Positions 1-9,062 of a stretch of 64,000 bases of DNA are shown here, piece after piece (position 1 is the first letter of the stretch; each line of letters begins with the position of its first letter). A program made the translations under genes and the position numbers. This DNA comes from SABY01 sp964523795 (GTDB lineage Bacteria > Bacteroidota > Bacteroidia > Bacteroidales > 4484-276): the NCBI GenBank assembly GCA_964523795.1, contig CAZGAO010000010.1:18965-82964 (forward strand), in the 5' to 3' direction. The notes below the pieces were generated by a model. That model ran no database searches, was not told the origin of the DNA, and saw only the letters and a list, made by a program, of their open reading frames with translations.

Positions 1-2409
1 GTTTTCTTCACCCAGCATAAATCCGCCCACACGATCCTGGAAGTATTGAATTTGGATGCTCACTCCCGATCCATTTTTAGTTTTAATATATCCGCAAAGC
101 GAATAGCTCAGCGTGTCGGAGGTACAGAGTAAGCGATTTTCGAGGTTGGTAACAATGTTGGAGGGCGCGCTAAAAATGCGCTGTTGCTGTATGGAACGGC
201 TTCCTTCGTAGGCCACAGTATCGCAATAATCCTCATCGGTGCTGTTGAGGTTCCACAAGGTCGATCCTTCGTTTTCCATGTTGCCAAACCAAATTTCTTC
301 TCTGCCCGGCCTGAAAGCATATTCGCCCGAAGGCTTTACGAAATTCACCGATGCAAGGCTGCTTGTTTTTTCGATGGCCAGGGGTGGTGAAAGCCAGGAA
401 TTGTTTATTTCTTCAAGCATTAGCTTGGCAGTATTTTCAGTGGTGCTGATACTTATGTTTGTGGTGTCGGTCATTACTTCGGCTATTCCCAGCTCATGGT
501 CAACTATCAGATAAGTATTCATCCTGCGTGAGCTTTCGGCCAGATTATATAAAATGTGCAAACCCAGGTTGCCCAGCGCAGGTCGGGGAATGTAGTCATC
601 GATGTAAATGGGGGTAAGGATAAATTTAGAGAAACCCGTTTCATCGGCTTCTGCCTTGAGCACAAATGAGGGGAAGGTTTCGGGGTAGTCGAGGTCGAAG
701 GCAAAGTCGCCCAACGAATGCGCAATCAATTTGCCCTGGTACAACTCCACCCCTTGCATGATGTGTGGATGATGGCAAATTACCAGGTCGGCACCCTGGC
801 GGATGGCAAACTGCCGGATTTCGCGTTGACCTTTTTCGGGTGTTGTGGCTCGCGGGTCGTAGCCTTCATCCTGGCCGTTATTTTCGGTAAATCGCGGTTC
901 AGAATTATTCTCGGGGTGGAAGGAATATTCGATGCCCGCGTGCCATTCCATAATCACAAGATCAGCATGGGAACGAACTTCATCAATTTGTTGTGTCAGA
1001 TTATAATAATCCAGATTGGCAAAGCCGGCTTTGTTGTACCCGGCGTTGAGGTAGGGTTGGTAATTGTTGTATTGGCCGGTGCGGTCGCTGGCCGCCAGAA
1101 AGGCCAGGCAAAGTCCGGATTTGGAATAAAACACCGGCTTATAGGCTTCGTAAGTGTTTGCTCCCGCACCCGAAAAAAGGATGTTATTTTGCGTCAATAC
1201 TTCTTGTGTCTCCTGCATCCCCGGAAGCAAGTAATCCATCACGTGGTTGTTGGCCAAAGTTACGATGTCGATGCCTGCATAGGTGAGACCTGCTACGTTT
1301 TGAGGACTTCCTTTAAAGTAAATAGTTTTGGTGGGATGGTTCTGCCAGTAGGTGGTTAGCGGGCATTCCAGATTTGCAACAGTAATATCGGCGTCATCGC
1401 CAACGATGGTTTTCGTAGGCTCAAAAATAGCTTCTACTCCCTGGCTGGGGATGATGCCTCCCGGATATTCGTATTTGCGCGCCAGCATAATATCGCCCAC
1501 AAAGTTGATGCTTAGCGGAAAACTTGTACTTCCCCCTTCCAGGGGAATTTTGCAAGTAGCCAGCCCGTACTTTTGGTCGGGATCCACCACCCGAAGCAAA
1601 ACTGTGTAAGGGTGGTCATCGCTGAGGGTGTAAATATGACTTGGGGATTTCTCGTTGCTAAAAGTGCTGTCGCCAAAATCCCAGAAAAATTCATGCGCCT
1701 CGCTGTCAGGGTCGGTAACTTCGCAATCAAAATCAACCGGTGTGCCTTTGTTAAATGTGTTTGCATTTATTGCAAAGCTAATCGTAACTTGCGGAGCGAT
1801 GGGCAAATCATCGGTGATGTCGATAATCTGATCAAAATAAACCACACCCTGCGAAGTGTTGTCCTTGTCGTTGATGTAAACGATTTGAGTAATTTCGGGC
1901 AGGTAGCCAAAAAAGGCCAGCCAGTCGTGCCCAACCGGCAGTTGGTAATCGTTCCACTGATCTTCGGGCTGGCATCCCTGGTAAACGGGAATCCATTGGT
2001 CGGGGTTGAGTTCTTGCGAACCGGCAAAAGAATAATACCTTACGTTGGTGCCGTCCGACAGGCCGAATGCCTGAATCTCGGCTCGCGAGGCCACATAAGC
2101 CGACACCTGCCACACCTGATTGGTGTCAAGGCGCACAGGAGCGATGGTCTGCATTTTCCAGGTATTGCCAAAAATTCGAAGCGACCAGGGCGAATTTTGA
2201 TAAGTAATAGCTTCGTCCAAAGCCCAGGCATCGGGTTCCACATCTTCTTCCGACCAGGATTGGAGCACTACTTCGCCATCATCAAAATCTTCGATAATAA
2301 GCGTGCGCTGTCCCAGGGCTTGCATTGCCGTAAAAGCAAGGAAAAGCAAGATCATCAAGCCTGCAGAAGTCCGGCGTTTGCCTGGTAGGATATGTTTATT
2401 AATGGTCAA
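1..2409 (-). CDS. CapA-family (PGA_cap) secreted protein with PKD domain, C-terminus beyond window
   Basis: The frame is open from about 2409 to the window edge, so the protein is cut at its C-terminus. Counting from the Met at 2355, residues 192-270 form a PKD-like beta domain (DFDCEV, FFWDFGDSTFS, VLLRVVDPD). Residues 283-590 are a CapA/PGA_cap metallophosphatase-like domain with NFVGDIMLAR, VANLECPLT, TLANNHVMD and CHHPHIM followed by HSLGDFAFD. CapA relatives take part in poly-gamma-glutamate export or act as calcineurin-like hydrolases; here the role is unknown. A hydrophobic stretch (ILLFLAFTAMQALG) looks like a signal peptide. A TTG start at 2409 would add the basic n-region (PGKRR) that the Met at 2355 lacks, so I prefer it with low certainty. 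Accessory beta domains flank the core. Confidence 0.8.
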   Translation of the reverse strand, partial: MTINKHILPGKRRTSAGLMILLFLAFTAMQALGQRTLIIEDFDDGEVVLQSWSEEDVEPDAWALDEAITYQNSPWSLRIFGNTWKMQTIAPVRLDTNQVWQVSAYVASRAEIQAFGLSDGTNVRYYSFAGSQELNPDQWIPVYQGCQPEDQWNDYQLPVGHDWLAFFGYLPEITQIVYINDKDNTSQGVVYFDQIIDITDDLPIAPQVTISFAINANTFNKGTPVDFDCEVTDPDSEAHEFFWDFGDSTFSNEKSPSHIYTLSDDHPYTVLLRVVDPDQKYGLATCKIPLEGGSTSFPLSINFVGDIMLARKYEYPGGIIPSQGVEAIFEPTKTIVGDDADITVANLECPLTTYWQNHPTKTIYFKGSPQNVAGLTYAGIDIVTLANNHVMDYLLPGMQETQEVLTQNNILFSGAGANTYEAYKPVFYSKSGLCLAFLAASDRTGQYNNYQPYLNAGYNKAGFANLDYYNLTQQIDEVRSHADLVIMEWHAGIEYSFHPENNSEPRFTENNGQDEGYDPRATTPEKGQREIRQFAIRQGADLVICHHPHIMQGVELYQGKLIAHSLGDFAFDLDYPETFPSFVLKAEADETGFSKFILTPIYIDDYIPRPALGNLGLHILYNLAESSRRMNTYLIVDHELGIAEVMTDTTNISISTTENTAKLMLEEINNSWLSPPLAIEKTSSLASVNFVKPSGEYAFRPGREEIWFGNMENEGSTLWNLNSTDEDYCDTVAYEGSRSIQQQRIFSAPSNIVTNLENRLLCTSDTLSYSLCGYIKTKNGSGVSIQIQYFQDRVGGFMLGEEN

Positions 2410-2488
2410 GTTTTTAAGAATTAAATTATCATTTTTACCAAAAATTAATTCGGGACTAAAAGTAGGATAATTTCGGCAGTGATGATTT

Positions 2489-2950
2489 TTATTGATGAAA
2501 ATCCGGCAATCCATCCTGCTCGTATTCAATCTCATTTTCATCGAGCAAGCCAATAAACTCATCCTTAAACGAAAGTTCTTTATGGATTTCATCTTGGTTT
2601 TTAATGTAACGGATAAGTTCTTTTACATGGCTCAATCCTACCGATAATGCCAAATACCCATCCTGCCATTCAAAGTTATTTATGTGGCGCGTGATATCAG
2701 GATTGGCTTGGGTTTCCGATTTTATTGCATTAATGGTTTCTGTAATGCTTTTGCGCGGATTTGGCGAATAGAGGATGTGTACATGGTCAAAAGTCCCGTT
2801 TACGATAATCGACTTATTGCGACCCTTGTTTATTATACTGGCTATCGATTTGTTAACGATCTGGCGCGATTCCTCACTGCTCATCAGGCTTTCCAGCTTA
2901 GGAATGAGTATGAGGTGATAGTAAACGTTGAGGTGCATAATTGTTGTCAT
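2489..2950 (-). CDS. IS200/REP-associated-type Y1 (HUH) transposase
   Basis: A 153-residue single-domain Y1 transposase. The metal-binding HUH motif is in FDHVHILY (HxH) and the candidate nucleophilic tyrosine is in ELIRYIKNQ, followed by the family-typical QDEIHK. Length and C-terminal tail (EFIGLLDENEIEYE) match the stand-alone REP-associated transposases of Bacteroidetes rather than IS605 pairs, and no TnpB is nearby. Such enzymes cut and join single-stranded DNA at hairpins. It starts 6 bp after the stop of the upstream cyclase-like gene, as if read through from the signalling operon. No subterminal hairpins of an IS200 element are evident around it, so it is probably a domesticated RAYT-like gene. 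The alternative start is the Met at 2938. Confidence 0.85.
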   Translation of the reverse strand: MTTIMHLNVYYHLILIPKLESLMSSEESRQIVNKSIASIINKGRNKSIIVNGTFDHVHILYSPNPRKSITETINAIKSETQANPDITRHINNFEWQDGYLALSVGLSHVKELIRYIKNQDEIHKELSFKDEFIGLLDENEIEYEQDGLPDFHQ

Positions 2951-2956
2951 AGGTCT

Positions 2957-3601
2957 TTATTGTATTTGAAGTAGTCGGTATTCGATGGCCTGAGGGACAC
3001 CTTTAAAATGATCGGTACAAATATCAGAGATTCCACTTAAAAAACTCATACGCTCTTGCGTTTTTTTATAATCGTTAAATACTTTTTGGTAAAACGCTTC
3101 GCTCATTACTATGCAGTTTTCATAAGCCTTTGTCATAAGCCGCGCCGAGAGGTCGATGTCCTTACCATAATAATCGTTTACGCCTTCAAAAAAAGTGATG
3201 TTGAAAACCTCGGTGCAGTAATGGATGCCTACCTTGCACCTGTAAAATAGATCTTTCAGCGGATGGTGTACCAGGGTGTCCATGGTGGCATATATCTCGC
3301 CAAGCAGGGTGTAGTAATTGCTGAAGGCATCGTTTTTTATCAAAGCATGGTCGGGCAGGTAAAGCATCATTTCATCGCCAATACCTTTGACCACAAAATT
3401 GGGAAATTGGTTGAGGAGGGAAATGAAATTGAAGGTGTTGTTTATTTTTTTTATCCAGCCTTCATCGCTACACGAATATTTGTCGCCAGTCGAATTGATG
3501 AGGTCGATAAAAATGCACACGCCGGGCACTTTCTCCAGCTGCCGTATCTGCTCGTCCATTTGGGGAGCGTTCGGATTGCGATGGTTGATGTAGGTCGCCA
3601 T
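2957..3601 (-). CDS. Class III nucleotide cyclase-like protein
   Basis: 214 residues made almost entirely of one class III cyclase homology domain. VCIFIDLINST carries the first metal-binding aspartate, KGIGDEMMLYL the second, and YYGKDIDLSARLM the helix typical of adenylate/guanylate cyclases; GIHYCTEVF is the usual strand between. There is no membrane segment, so it should be cytoplasmic. It follows the SpoIIE phosphatase gene by 14 bp, suggesting that the receptor and this protein are made together. Whether it makes a cyclic nucleotide is uncertain, because substrate-specifying Lys/Asp or Glu/Cys residues cannot be assigned by eye. Confidence 0.75.
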   Translation of the reverse strand: MATYINHRNPNAPQMDEQIRQLEKVPGVCIFIDLINSTGDKYSCSDEGWIKKINNTFNFISLLNQFPNFVVKGIGDEMMLYLPDHALIKNDAFSNYYTLLGEIYATMDTLVHHPLKDLFYRCKVGIHYCTEVFNITFFEGVNDYYGKDIDLSARLMTKAYENCIVMSEAFYQKVFNDYKKTQERMSFLSGISDICTDHFKGVPQAIEYRLLQIQ

Positions 3602-3615
3602 GAGGTTCTTTTGTC

Positions 3616-5979
3616 TTATTGCCGGTGAATCATTTTTTCGATAATCAAAATATTGTGGTTTCCTTCGTAGCGATATTCTACCCGATCCATCATTTTTTTT
3701 ACAAAGAAAATTCCCAGGCCGCCGGGGTCGCGTTCTTCGGCAGGTTTATCCAGGTCTAAGTTCATCTTGTGCTCCAGTGGGTTAAAAGCCAGGGCATCAT
3801 CCTCAATGCGCAGGCTCACCACCTTGTTTTTGAAATGGGCGGAAATATTTATCTGGTGTTCCTTCTCATCTTTGTAACCGTAGTTGATGATGTTAGAAAC
3901 GATTTCCTCCATGGCCAGATTGATTTTTTGTTGCTCTTCTCTGCCAATTTTCCATTGGGCACATAATTCTTCGATAAAGGTTTCCAATTTATGGATTTCG
4001 CTAACCTTGTTTTTTATTTCCAGTTGCATCGGGCTTGGCTTAATATTTATTTTGCTAAAGTAATAGCTTAATATTAATATGGTAATATCATCCGATTGCT
4101 CGGCCCCGTCAACATACTTTCGTGTAGTCTCCAATAGGTGGTTCGTTATTTCTTTTGGGCTTTGGCTGGCAGTCATGGTGTTCAGCCATTCTTCCAGTTT
4201 GGCATCGCCCAGCAGTTCTTGCTTGCTGTTCATGGCTTCGGGTATGCCATCGGTATAAAGTACGAGCGTGTCGGTTTTGTTGAGTTTGATTTTCCCCGAT
4301 TGGTAGTTGGTATGCTCAAAAAGTCCCAGCGGCGTGCCATGGGTTTGTCTTAATAGTTCTGTGTGCTGATTCTCGCGAAGGATGTAGGGATAGTTTTGTC
4401 CGGCATTACAAAATTCTATTTCGCCATTTTTAAGGTCGATAATACCCAGGAAGAAAGTTACGAACATGGCATTTTCGTTGTCGATGCAAAGCTCTTTATT
4501 CATCTCGCTAACAATTTGCGAAGGCGATTTGCCGAATGTGGTTTTCGCCCTGAACAGCGTTCGGGTGATGGCCATCAAGAGCGAGGCGGGCACTCCCTTA
4601 CCCGATACATCGCCGATGGCAAAGGCCAGATGGTAGTCGCTTAGAAAGAAAAAATCGTAGAGGTCGCCACCCACCTCTTTGGCCGGGTCGAGGATGGCAA
4701 AAAGATCCACATCATCGCGTTCGGGGAAGGGAGGGAAGATTTTTGGGAGAATGCCCTGCTGGATGTCGTGGGCTATCTTAAGCTCACTTTCTATTTTATT
4801 CTTGGCCGCAGTAGTGGCTCTTAGGTTTTCGATGTATGTTTTAAGCTCATCCTGCATTCGCATAAAAGCAATGGTCAGGCATCCAATTTCATCCTTGCCG
4901 GCGATGGGAGGAAGTTGGGTGTTGAAATTGCCTGCACCAATATCTTCGGAGGCCAGGGCAAGGATATGCAGGGGGCGTGTGATTTGTCGGGCGATTAAGG
5001 TAATAAGTACAAACACCAATACGATTCCACCCAGGCCAAGACTAAACAACAAAAAATAAAGCTGGTAAATATCGGCGTAGAGTTCTTTTTCGGGAAATAT
5101 GATACCTATCGACCAATCGTTGGATGGAAAGGGCATGTAGTACATCCATGCTTTTATATTATTGTTCAGGGTTTGATAAGGAATAAATGCCGTTTCTCCC
5201 GCCGTCATTTTTTTTCCGATTTCGGCCAGGTCGGGGCGGTTTAAGGCGGTGGCCAGCGAAAAGATGCTCTGGTGCATGATGAGCGAATCGGCAGGGTGTG
5301 AAATAAAGTTTCCTTTTTTGGATATTAAAAAGGCATAACCGCTATCAAAAATCCGAATGTTGCCAATGAGTTGTTTAAGCCAGCTTAGGTCGATATCCAC
5401 AGTTATGATGCCTTCGACCTGTTTATTAAATTTTTGCTTGCGAAAGGGAACCGAATAGGTAGCCATAATTATATCGCCACCACTCTCATCGTAGTAGGGT
5501 TCTGTCCACATCGGCTTGTTTTGTTTTAGCGGAATCTCATACCAGTTCAAAAAGAAATATTGATAATCATCGCTTCCCAACTTTCTGTAAACAATGCTGT
5601 CGTCCTTTCGGTAATAATAGGGTGCAAAATACAACAGGCTGCTATCATAACTGTATGGGCTAAAGGCTACACAAGAGCCATAAACTTCTGTATTGTTTTC
5701 GATATTTGATTTTAAAATTTGTTTTATGGAGCTTTCGTTGCAATCGATATTCTTGAGAATAGGAGACAGGTTAGATGGGATTTTCTCGGCTGCCATCAAA
5801 ACATTTTCAATCTCTTTAACCGTAGAAATCGCCAGGCACGAAGCCTGATTTTTGGCATTTTCCATGAGCATTTTTCGGGAGGCTTGATAGTCGATGGTAA
5901 GAATAGCTGCAAAAATGCAAATGATTCCGGTAAGGATGTATAGGCTTAGCTTGAATGTGATCCCCTTGTTACGCAGCAT
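3616..5979 (-). CDS. Membrane sensor with Cache, HAMP, SpoIIE PP2C phosphatase and anti-sigma-type kinase domain
   Basis: 787 residues. A membrane helix (about 10-30) and a second near 308-328 bracket a periplasmic Cache-like sensor. A HAMP linker follows (RQITRPL to about 385), then a SpoIIE/PP2C domain (about 405-630; DIQQGILP, KEVGGDLYDFF, IGDVSGKGVPASL, LYTDGIPEAM) and a C-terminal RsbW-like HATPase (about 655-785; NLAMEEIVSNIINYGY, DPGGLGIFFVKKMMD). In partner-switch systems the phosphatase and kinase act oppositely on a STAS antagonist; here both are in one receptor and no STAS gene is in view. The next gene, 14 bp downstream, is the cyclase-like protein. The start MLRNKG gives a basic n-region before the first helix. 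Confidence 0.9.
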   Translation of the reverse strand: MLRNKGITFKLSLYILTGIICIFAAILTIDYQASRKMLMENAKNQASCLAISTVKEIENVLMAAEKIPSNLSPILKNIDCNESSIKQILKSNIENNTEVYGSCVAFSPYSYDSSLLYFAPYYYRKDDSIVYRKLGSDDYQYFFLNWYEIPLKQNKPMWTEPYYDESGGDIIMATYSVPFRKQKFNKQVEGIITVDIDLSWLKQLIGNIRIFDSGYAFLISKKGNFISHPADSLIMHQSIFSLATALNRPDLAEIGKKMTAGETAFIPYQTLNNNIKAWMYYMPFPSNDWSIGIIFPEKELYADIYQLYFLLFSLGLGGIVLVFVLITLIARQITRPLHILALASEDIGAGNFNTQLPPIAGKDEIGCLTIAFMRMQDELKTYIENLRATTAAKNKIESELKIAHDIQQGILPKIFPPFPERDDVDLFAILDPAKEVGGDLYDFFFLSDYHLAFAIGDVSGKGVPASLLMAITRTLFRAKTTFGKSPSQIVSEMNKELCIDNENAMFVTFFLGIIDLKNGEIEFCNAGQNYPYILRENQHTELLRQTHGTPLGLFEHTNYQSGKIKLNKTDTLVLYTDGIPEAMNSKQELLGDAKLEEWLNTMTASQSPKEITNHLLETTRKYVDGAEQSDDITILILSYYFSKINIKPSPMQLEIKNKVSEIHKLETFIEELCAQWKIGREEQQKINLAMEEIVSNIINYGYKDEKEHQINISAHFKNKVVSLRIEDDALAFNPLEHKMNLDLDKPAEERDPGGLGIFFVKKMMDRVEYRYEGNHNILIIEKMIHRQ

Positions 5980-6296
5980 TGTTTATTTTTTTTTAAATAT
6001 GAGAAATTGTTCAGCCTCCTTATTAATATTTACACTCGTCTGCATTTGTCAGGCAAGTATTTTTATCAAAAGTAAAGTTTTTATTAGAATTAAATCTTAT
6101 AAAAAAATGCCACTGATGCCCAAAAAATATTTAAAAGATATAGAAATACTTTTTTTGTGATATTTTTAATATTAACAAACAAGCTGATATACTGGCCAAA
6201 ACGATTGAGGATACTTGATTTGGTTTGCCCGCAATCTAAAACCCTTCTAAATTTTGCTATCCAAAATTAAAGTGTTCACGGCATAACAATAAATTC
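5980..6296. other. Divergent intergenic region, AT-rich
   Basis: Gene-free gap between the SpoIIE receptor (-) and the pyrophosphatase (+). It is strongly AT-rich with runs of A and T. Apart from the pyrophosphatase promoter box at its right edge I see no repeat, RNA gene or convincing small ORF. Confidence 0.6.
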
Positions 6297-6304
6297 TATT
6301 TTTG
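6297..6304 (+). promoter_or_regulatory. TAnnTTTG -7 promoter box for the pyrophosphatase
   Basis: TATTTTTG matches the Bacteroidetes sigma-A -7 consensus TAnnTTTG. It lies 40 bp before the ATG at 6344, so an upstream in-frame start at 6302 would fall within the promoter and is rejected. Confidence 0.6.
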
Positions 6305-6343
6305 CCCACAGTTAATCAAAAATTCAATAAATTTTCGAGACTT

Positions 6344-8803
6344 ATGAAGAAAGCACTTACCATTTTTGCGGCGGCATTGATGCCCGCATTTACTTTTGCC
6401 GGCGAGGCCGACCTCGCAATTCCCCCTGGAGTACAAGAGCAAAGTATTCTGTATTGGGGCTTCCTGATCACCTTTGCGGGTTTTCTTTTCGGGCTGTATC
6501 AGTTTGTAAAAGTTAAAAAAATCAGAGCGCATCAGTCCATGTTGGATGTGGCGCATGTAATTTACGAAACCGGGAAAACCTATCTTTACCAGCAAGGGAA
6601 ATTCCTGGCTATTTTGTTTGTCTTTATCGGAGCTGCGGTGGCTTTCTATTTTGGTGTTCTGTCGCAGCACGAAGTTATCGATGCCCAGGGAAATGTACAG
6701 ATGGAAAATGCCTTTGGTATTTGGGGTGTCTTGATGATTTTGGGCTGGACTGTGGTTGGTATTCTTGGCAGCTATAGTGTTGCCTGGTTTGGTATCCGCA
6801 TGAATACCCTGGCCAACTCGCGGATGGCTTTTGCATCCTTGGAGCGCAAGCCCATCAAATTGCTCACTATTCCCCTCAACGCCGGGATGAGTATTGGCGT
6901 AGTGCTAATCTCCCTCGAGCTGATTATGATGCTTATCATTTTGCTTTTTGTACCTGGCGAATATGCCGGTGCCAGCTTTATTGGCTTTGCCATTGGCGAA
7001 TCGCTGGGTGCTTCGGTACTTAGAATTGCCGGCGGTATCTTTACAAAAATTGCTGATATTGGCTCCGACCTGATGAAGGTGATCTTTAAAATTGGCGAAG
7101 ACGACCCGCGAAATCCCGGAACTATTGCCGACTGCGTGGGCGATAATGCCGGCGACAGCGTTGGCCCTACCGCCGATGGTTTCGAAACATACGGCGTTAC
7201 CGGTGTTGCTCTTATCTCGTTTATCGTACTCGCAGTTTTCAATGTTGAACATCAGGTGCAGTTGCTTACCTGGATATTCCTGATGCGAATTTTGATGATC
7301 GTTACCTCGATCGTATCTTTTTGGATCAATGGAGCCATTACCAAAGCCAAATACCAAAATGTGGATGAGTTGGATTTTGAAAAACCCCTAACCTCCCTGG
7401 TTTGGATAACCTCATTGCTTTCTATTGTTGTAACATTCCTAATTAGTTATTTCACTATTTATGACATGCCCAATGATATGTGGGTCGTGCTTTCGGTAAT
7501 TATCAGTGCCGGAACCCTGGGTGCTGCGCTTATTCCTGAGTTCACTAAATTATTTACCTCTCCAAAGTCCACCCACGTAGCCGAAGTGGTTGAAGCCTCG
7601 AAAAAAGGCGGTGCCTCGCTTAATATTTTGTCCGGCTTGGTTGCAGGTAATTTCAGTGCCTTCTGGAAGGGCATGGTTTTCTTCCTTTTGATGTTCATCG
7701 CTTATAAAGCTAGTACCTACGGCCTTAGCGAATTTATGCTTTATCCTTCCATATTTGCCTTTGGCCTGGTGGCTTTTGGTATGTTGGGCATGGGGCCGGT
7801 TACCATTGCTGTGGACAGCTATGGCCCGGTTACCGACAATGCGCAGTCGATTTATGAGCTTTCGCTGATTGAAGAACAGGAAGGAATTGTTGCCGAAGTT
7901 GAAAGAGACTTTGGCTTTAAGCCTGATTTCGAAAAGTCGAAATATTATCTCGAAGCCAACGATGGAGCAGGAAATACCTTTAAAGCTACCGCTAAACCGG
8001 TGCTTATCGGAACTGCCGTAGTGGGTGCTACCACCATGATCTTTTCGCTGATATTGGTTATTAAAGGCACCCTGGGTATCCAGCCCGAAATGATTCTCAA
8101 CCTCTTGAATCCTTATTCAATATTTGGGTTTTTGCTGGGTGGTGCTGTTATCTATTGGTTTACCGGTGCCTCCATTCAGGCGGTTACCACCGGTGCTGCC
8201 CGTGCCGTAGAATTTATCAGGAAAAATATAAACCTCGATCCCAATGCACCTAAAAAAGCAGATGTGGAAAAATCGAGACAGGTGGTTAAAATTTGTACGC
8301 AATATGCCCAAAAGGGTATGTGGAATATTTTTATTGCCATCTTTAGTTTTGCACTGGCCTTTGCCTTCCTTGCTGCTCCGGCAGGTTTTAAAGAGGGTAT
8401 GTCAGAAACTGACCTTCTGCATTATGCAGCTCCGGTTTCTTTGTTTATAAGTTATCTTATCTCTATTGCCTTCTTTGGTTTATTTCAGGCCATCTTTATG
8501 GCCAATGCCGGTGGAGCGTGGGACAACGCCAAAAAAGTAGTAGAAGTTGACATGAAGGAAAAGGGCACGCCGCTGCACGATGCTGCCGTGGTAGGCGATA
8601 CTGTGGGCGATCCTTATAAGGATACTTCCTCGGTTGCACTTAATCCTATTATTAAGTTCACCACGCTCTTCGGTTTGCTGGCGATGGAAATTTCCCTGGC
8701 CGAAAATTTCCGCGATTTTGCACCCTACGTTGGGCTGGGCTTTCTTGCCGTAGCTTTGTATTTCGTTTATCGCTCATTTTACAAAATGCGTATCAACGAA
8801 TAG
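6344..8803 (+). CDS. hppA: Membrane-bound ion-translocating pyrophosphatase, divergent clade
   Basis: 819 residues, a polytopic membrane enzyme coupling pyrophosphate hydrolysis to H+ and/or Na+ export. Family signatures are visible: EDDPRNPG and CVGDNAGDSVG near residues 250-275, VDSYGPVTDNA near 490, and GDTVGDPYKDTSS near the C-terminus. It departs from the common form. DVGADLVGK is replaced by DIGSDLMK with one residue fewer before EDDPRNP, and NVGDxxGMGADLFESY is replaced by SVGPTADGFETYG. The potassium-selectivity motif reads GNTFKATAKP near 541, with Lys where K+-dependent enzymes have Ala. An N-terminal hydrophobic segment (KKALTIFAAALMPAFTFAG) may be a signal peptide. Promoter at 6297 and terminator at 8827 make it a single-gene unit. 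Confidence 0.93.
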   Translation: MKKALTIFAAALMPAFTFAGEADLAIPPGVQEQSILYWGFLITFAGFLFGLYQFVKVKKIRAHQSMLDVAHVIYETGKTYLYQQGKFLAILFVFIGAAVAFYFGVLSQHEVIDAQGNVQMENAFGIWGVLMILGWTVVGILGSYSVAWFGIRMNTLANSRMAFASLERKPIKLLTIPLNAGMSIGVVLISLELIMMLIILLFVPGEYAGASFIGFAIGESLGASVLRIAGGIFTKIADIGSDLMKVIFKIGEDDPRNPGTIADCVGDNAGDSVGPTADGFETYGVTGVALISFIVLAVFNVEHQVQLLTWIFLMRILMIVTSIVSFWINGAITKAKYQNVDELDFEKPLTSLVWITSLLSIVVTFLISYFTIYDMPNDMWVVLSVIISAGTLGAALIPEFTKLFTSPKSTHVAEVVEASKKGGASLNILSGLVAGNFSAFWKGMVFFLLMFIAYKASTYGLSEFMLYPSIFAFGLVAFGMLGMGPVTIAVDSYGPVTDNAQSIYELSLIEEQEGIVAEVERDFGFKPDFEKSKYYLEANDGAGNTFKATAKPVLIGTAVVGATTMIFSLILVIKGTLGIQPEMILNLLNPYSIFGFLLGGAVIYWFTGASIQAVTTGAARAVEFIRKNINLDPNAPKKADVEKSRQVVKICTQYAQKGMWNIFIAIFSFALAFAFLAAPAGFKEGMSETDLLHYAAPVSLFISYLISIAFFGLFQAIFMANAGGAWDNAKKVVEVDMKEKGTPLHDAAVVGDTVGDPYKDTSSVALNPIIKFTTLFGLLAMEISLAENFRDFAPYVGLGFLAVALYFVYRSFYKMRINE

Positions 8804-8826
8804 CGAAAATAAAAGTAAATTTTATA

Positions 8827-8856
8827 AAGCCAACTGCTGATGCAGTTGGCTTTTTT
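8827..8856 (+). terminator. Rho-independent terminator after hppA
   Basis: Stem AAGCCAACTGC / GCAGTTGGCTT with a 4-nt loop, followed directly by a T run. Confidence 0.85.
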
Positions 8857-9062
8857 GTATGCAAACCAGTACCTAAGCCTTCAGGAAGGGAAATTTTTGA
8901 TGATGTGGAATTTGGACGATTTTTTCCAAAAAATAGTGCAAATTGATTATTTTGGGAAAAATTAAAAAAAATGTTAAATGTTAAAGTCTTGTAATTCAAT
9001 GTGCTAATAATTCGGCATGATTTGGGTAAAATGATTTGCTTTAATAATTAAAAACTAATACT

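Noticed and set aside
1..2388. Plus-strand open frames over the first 2.4 kb (for example 718-1359 and 1573-2388)
   Set aside because: They are shadows of the minus-strand CapA-like gene, which has clear PKD and PGA_cap motifs.
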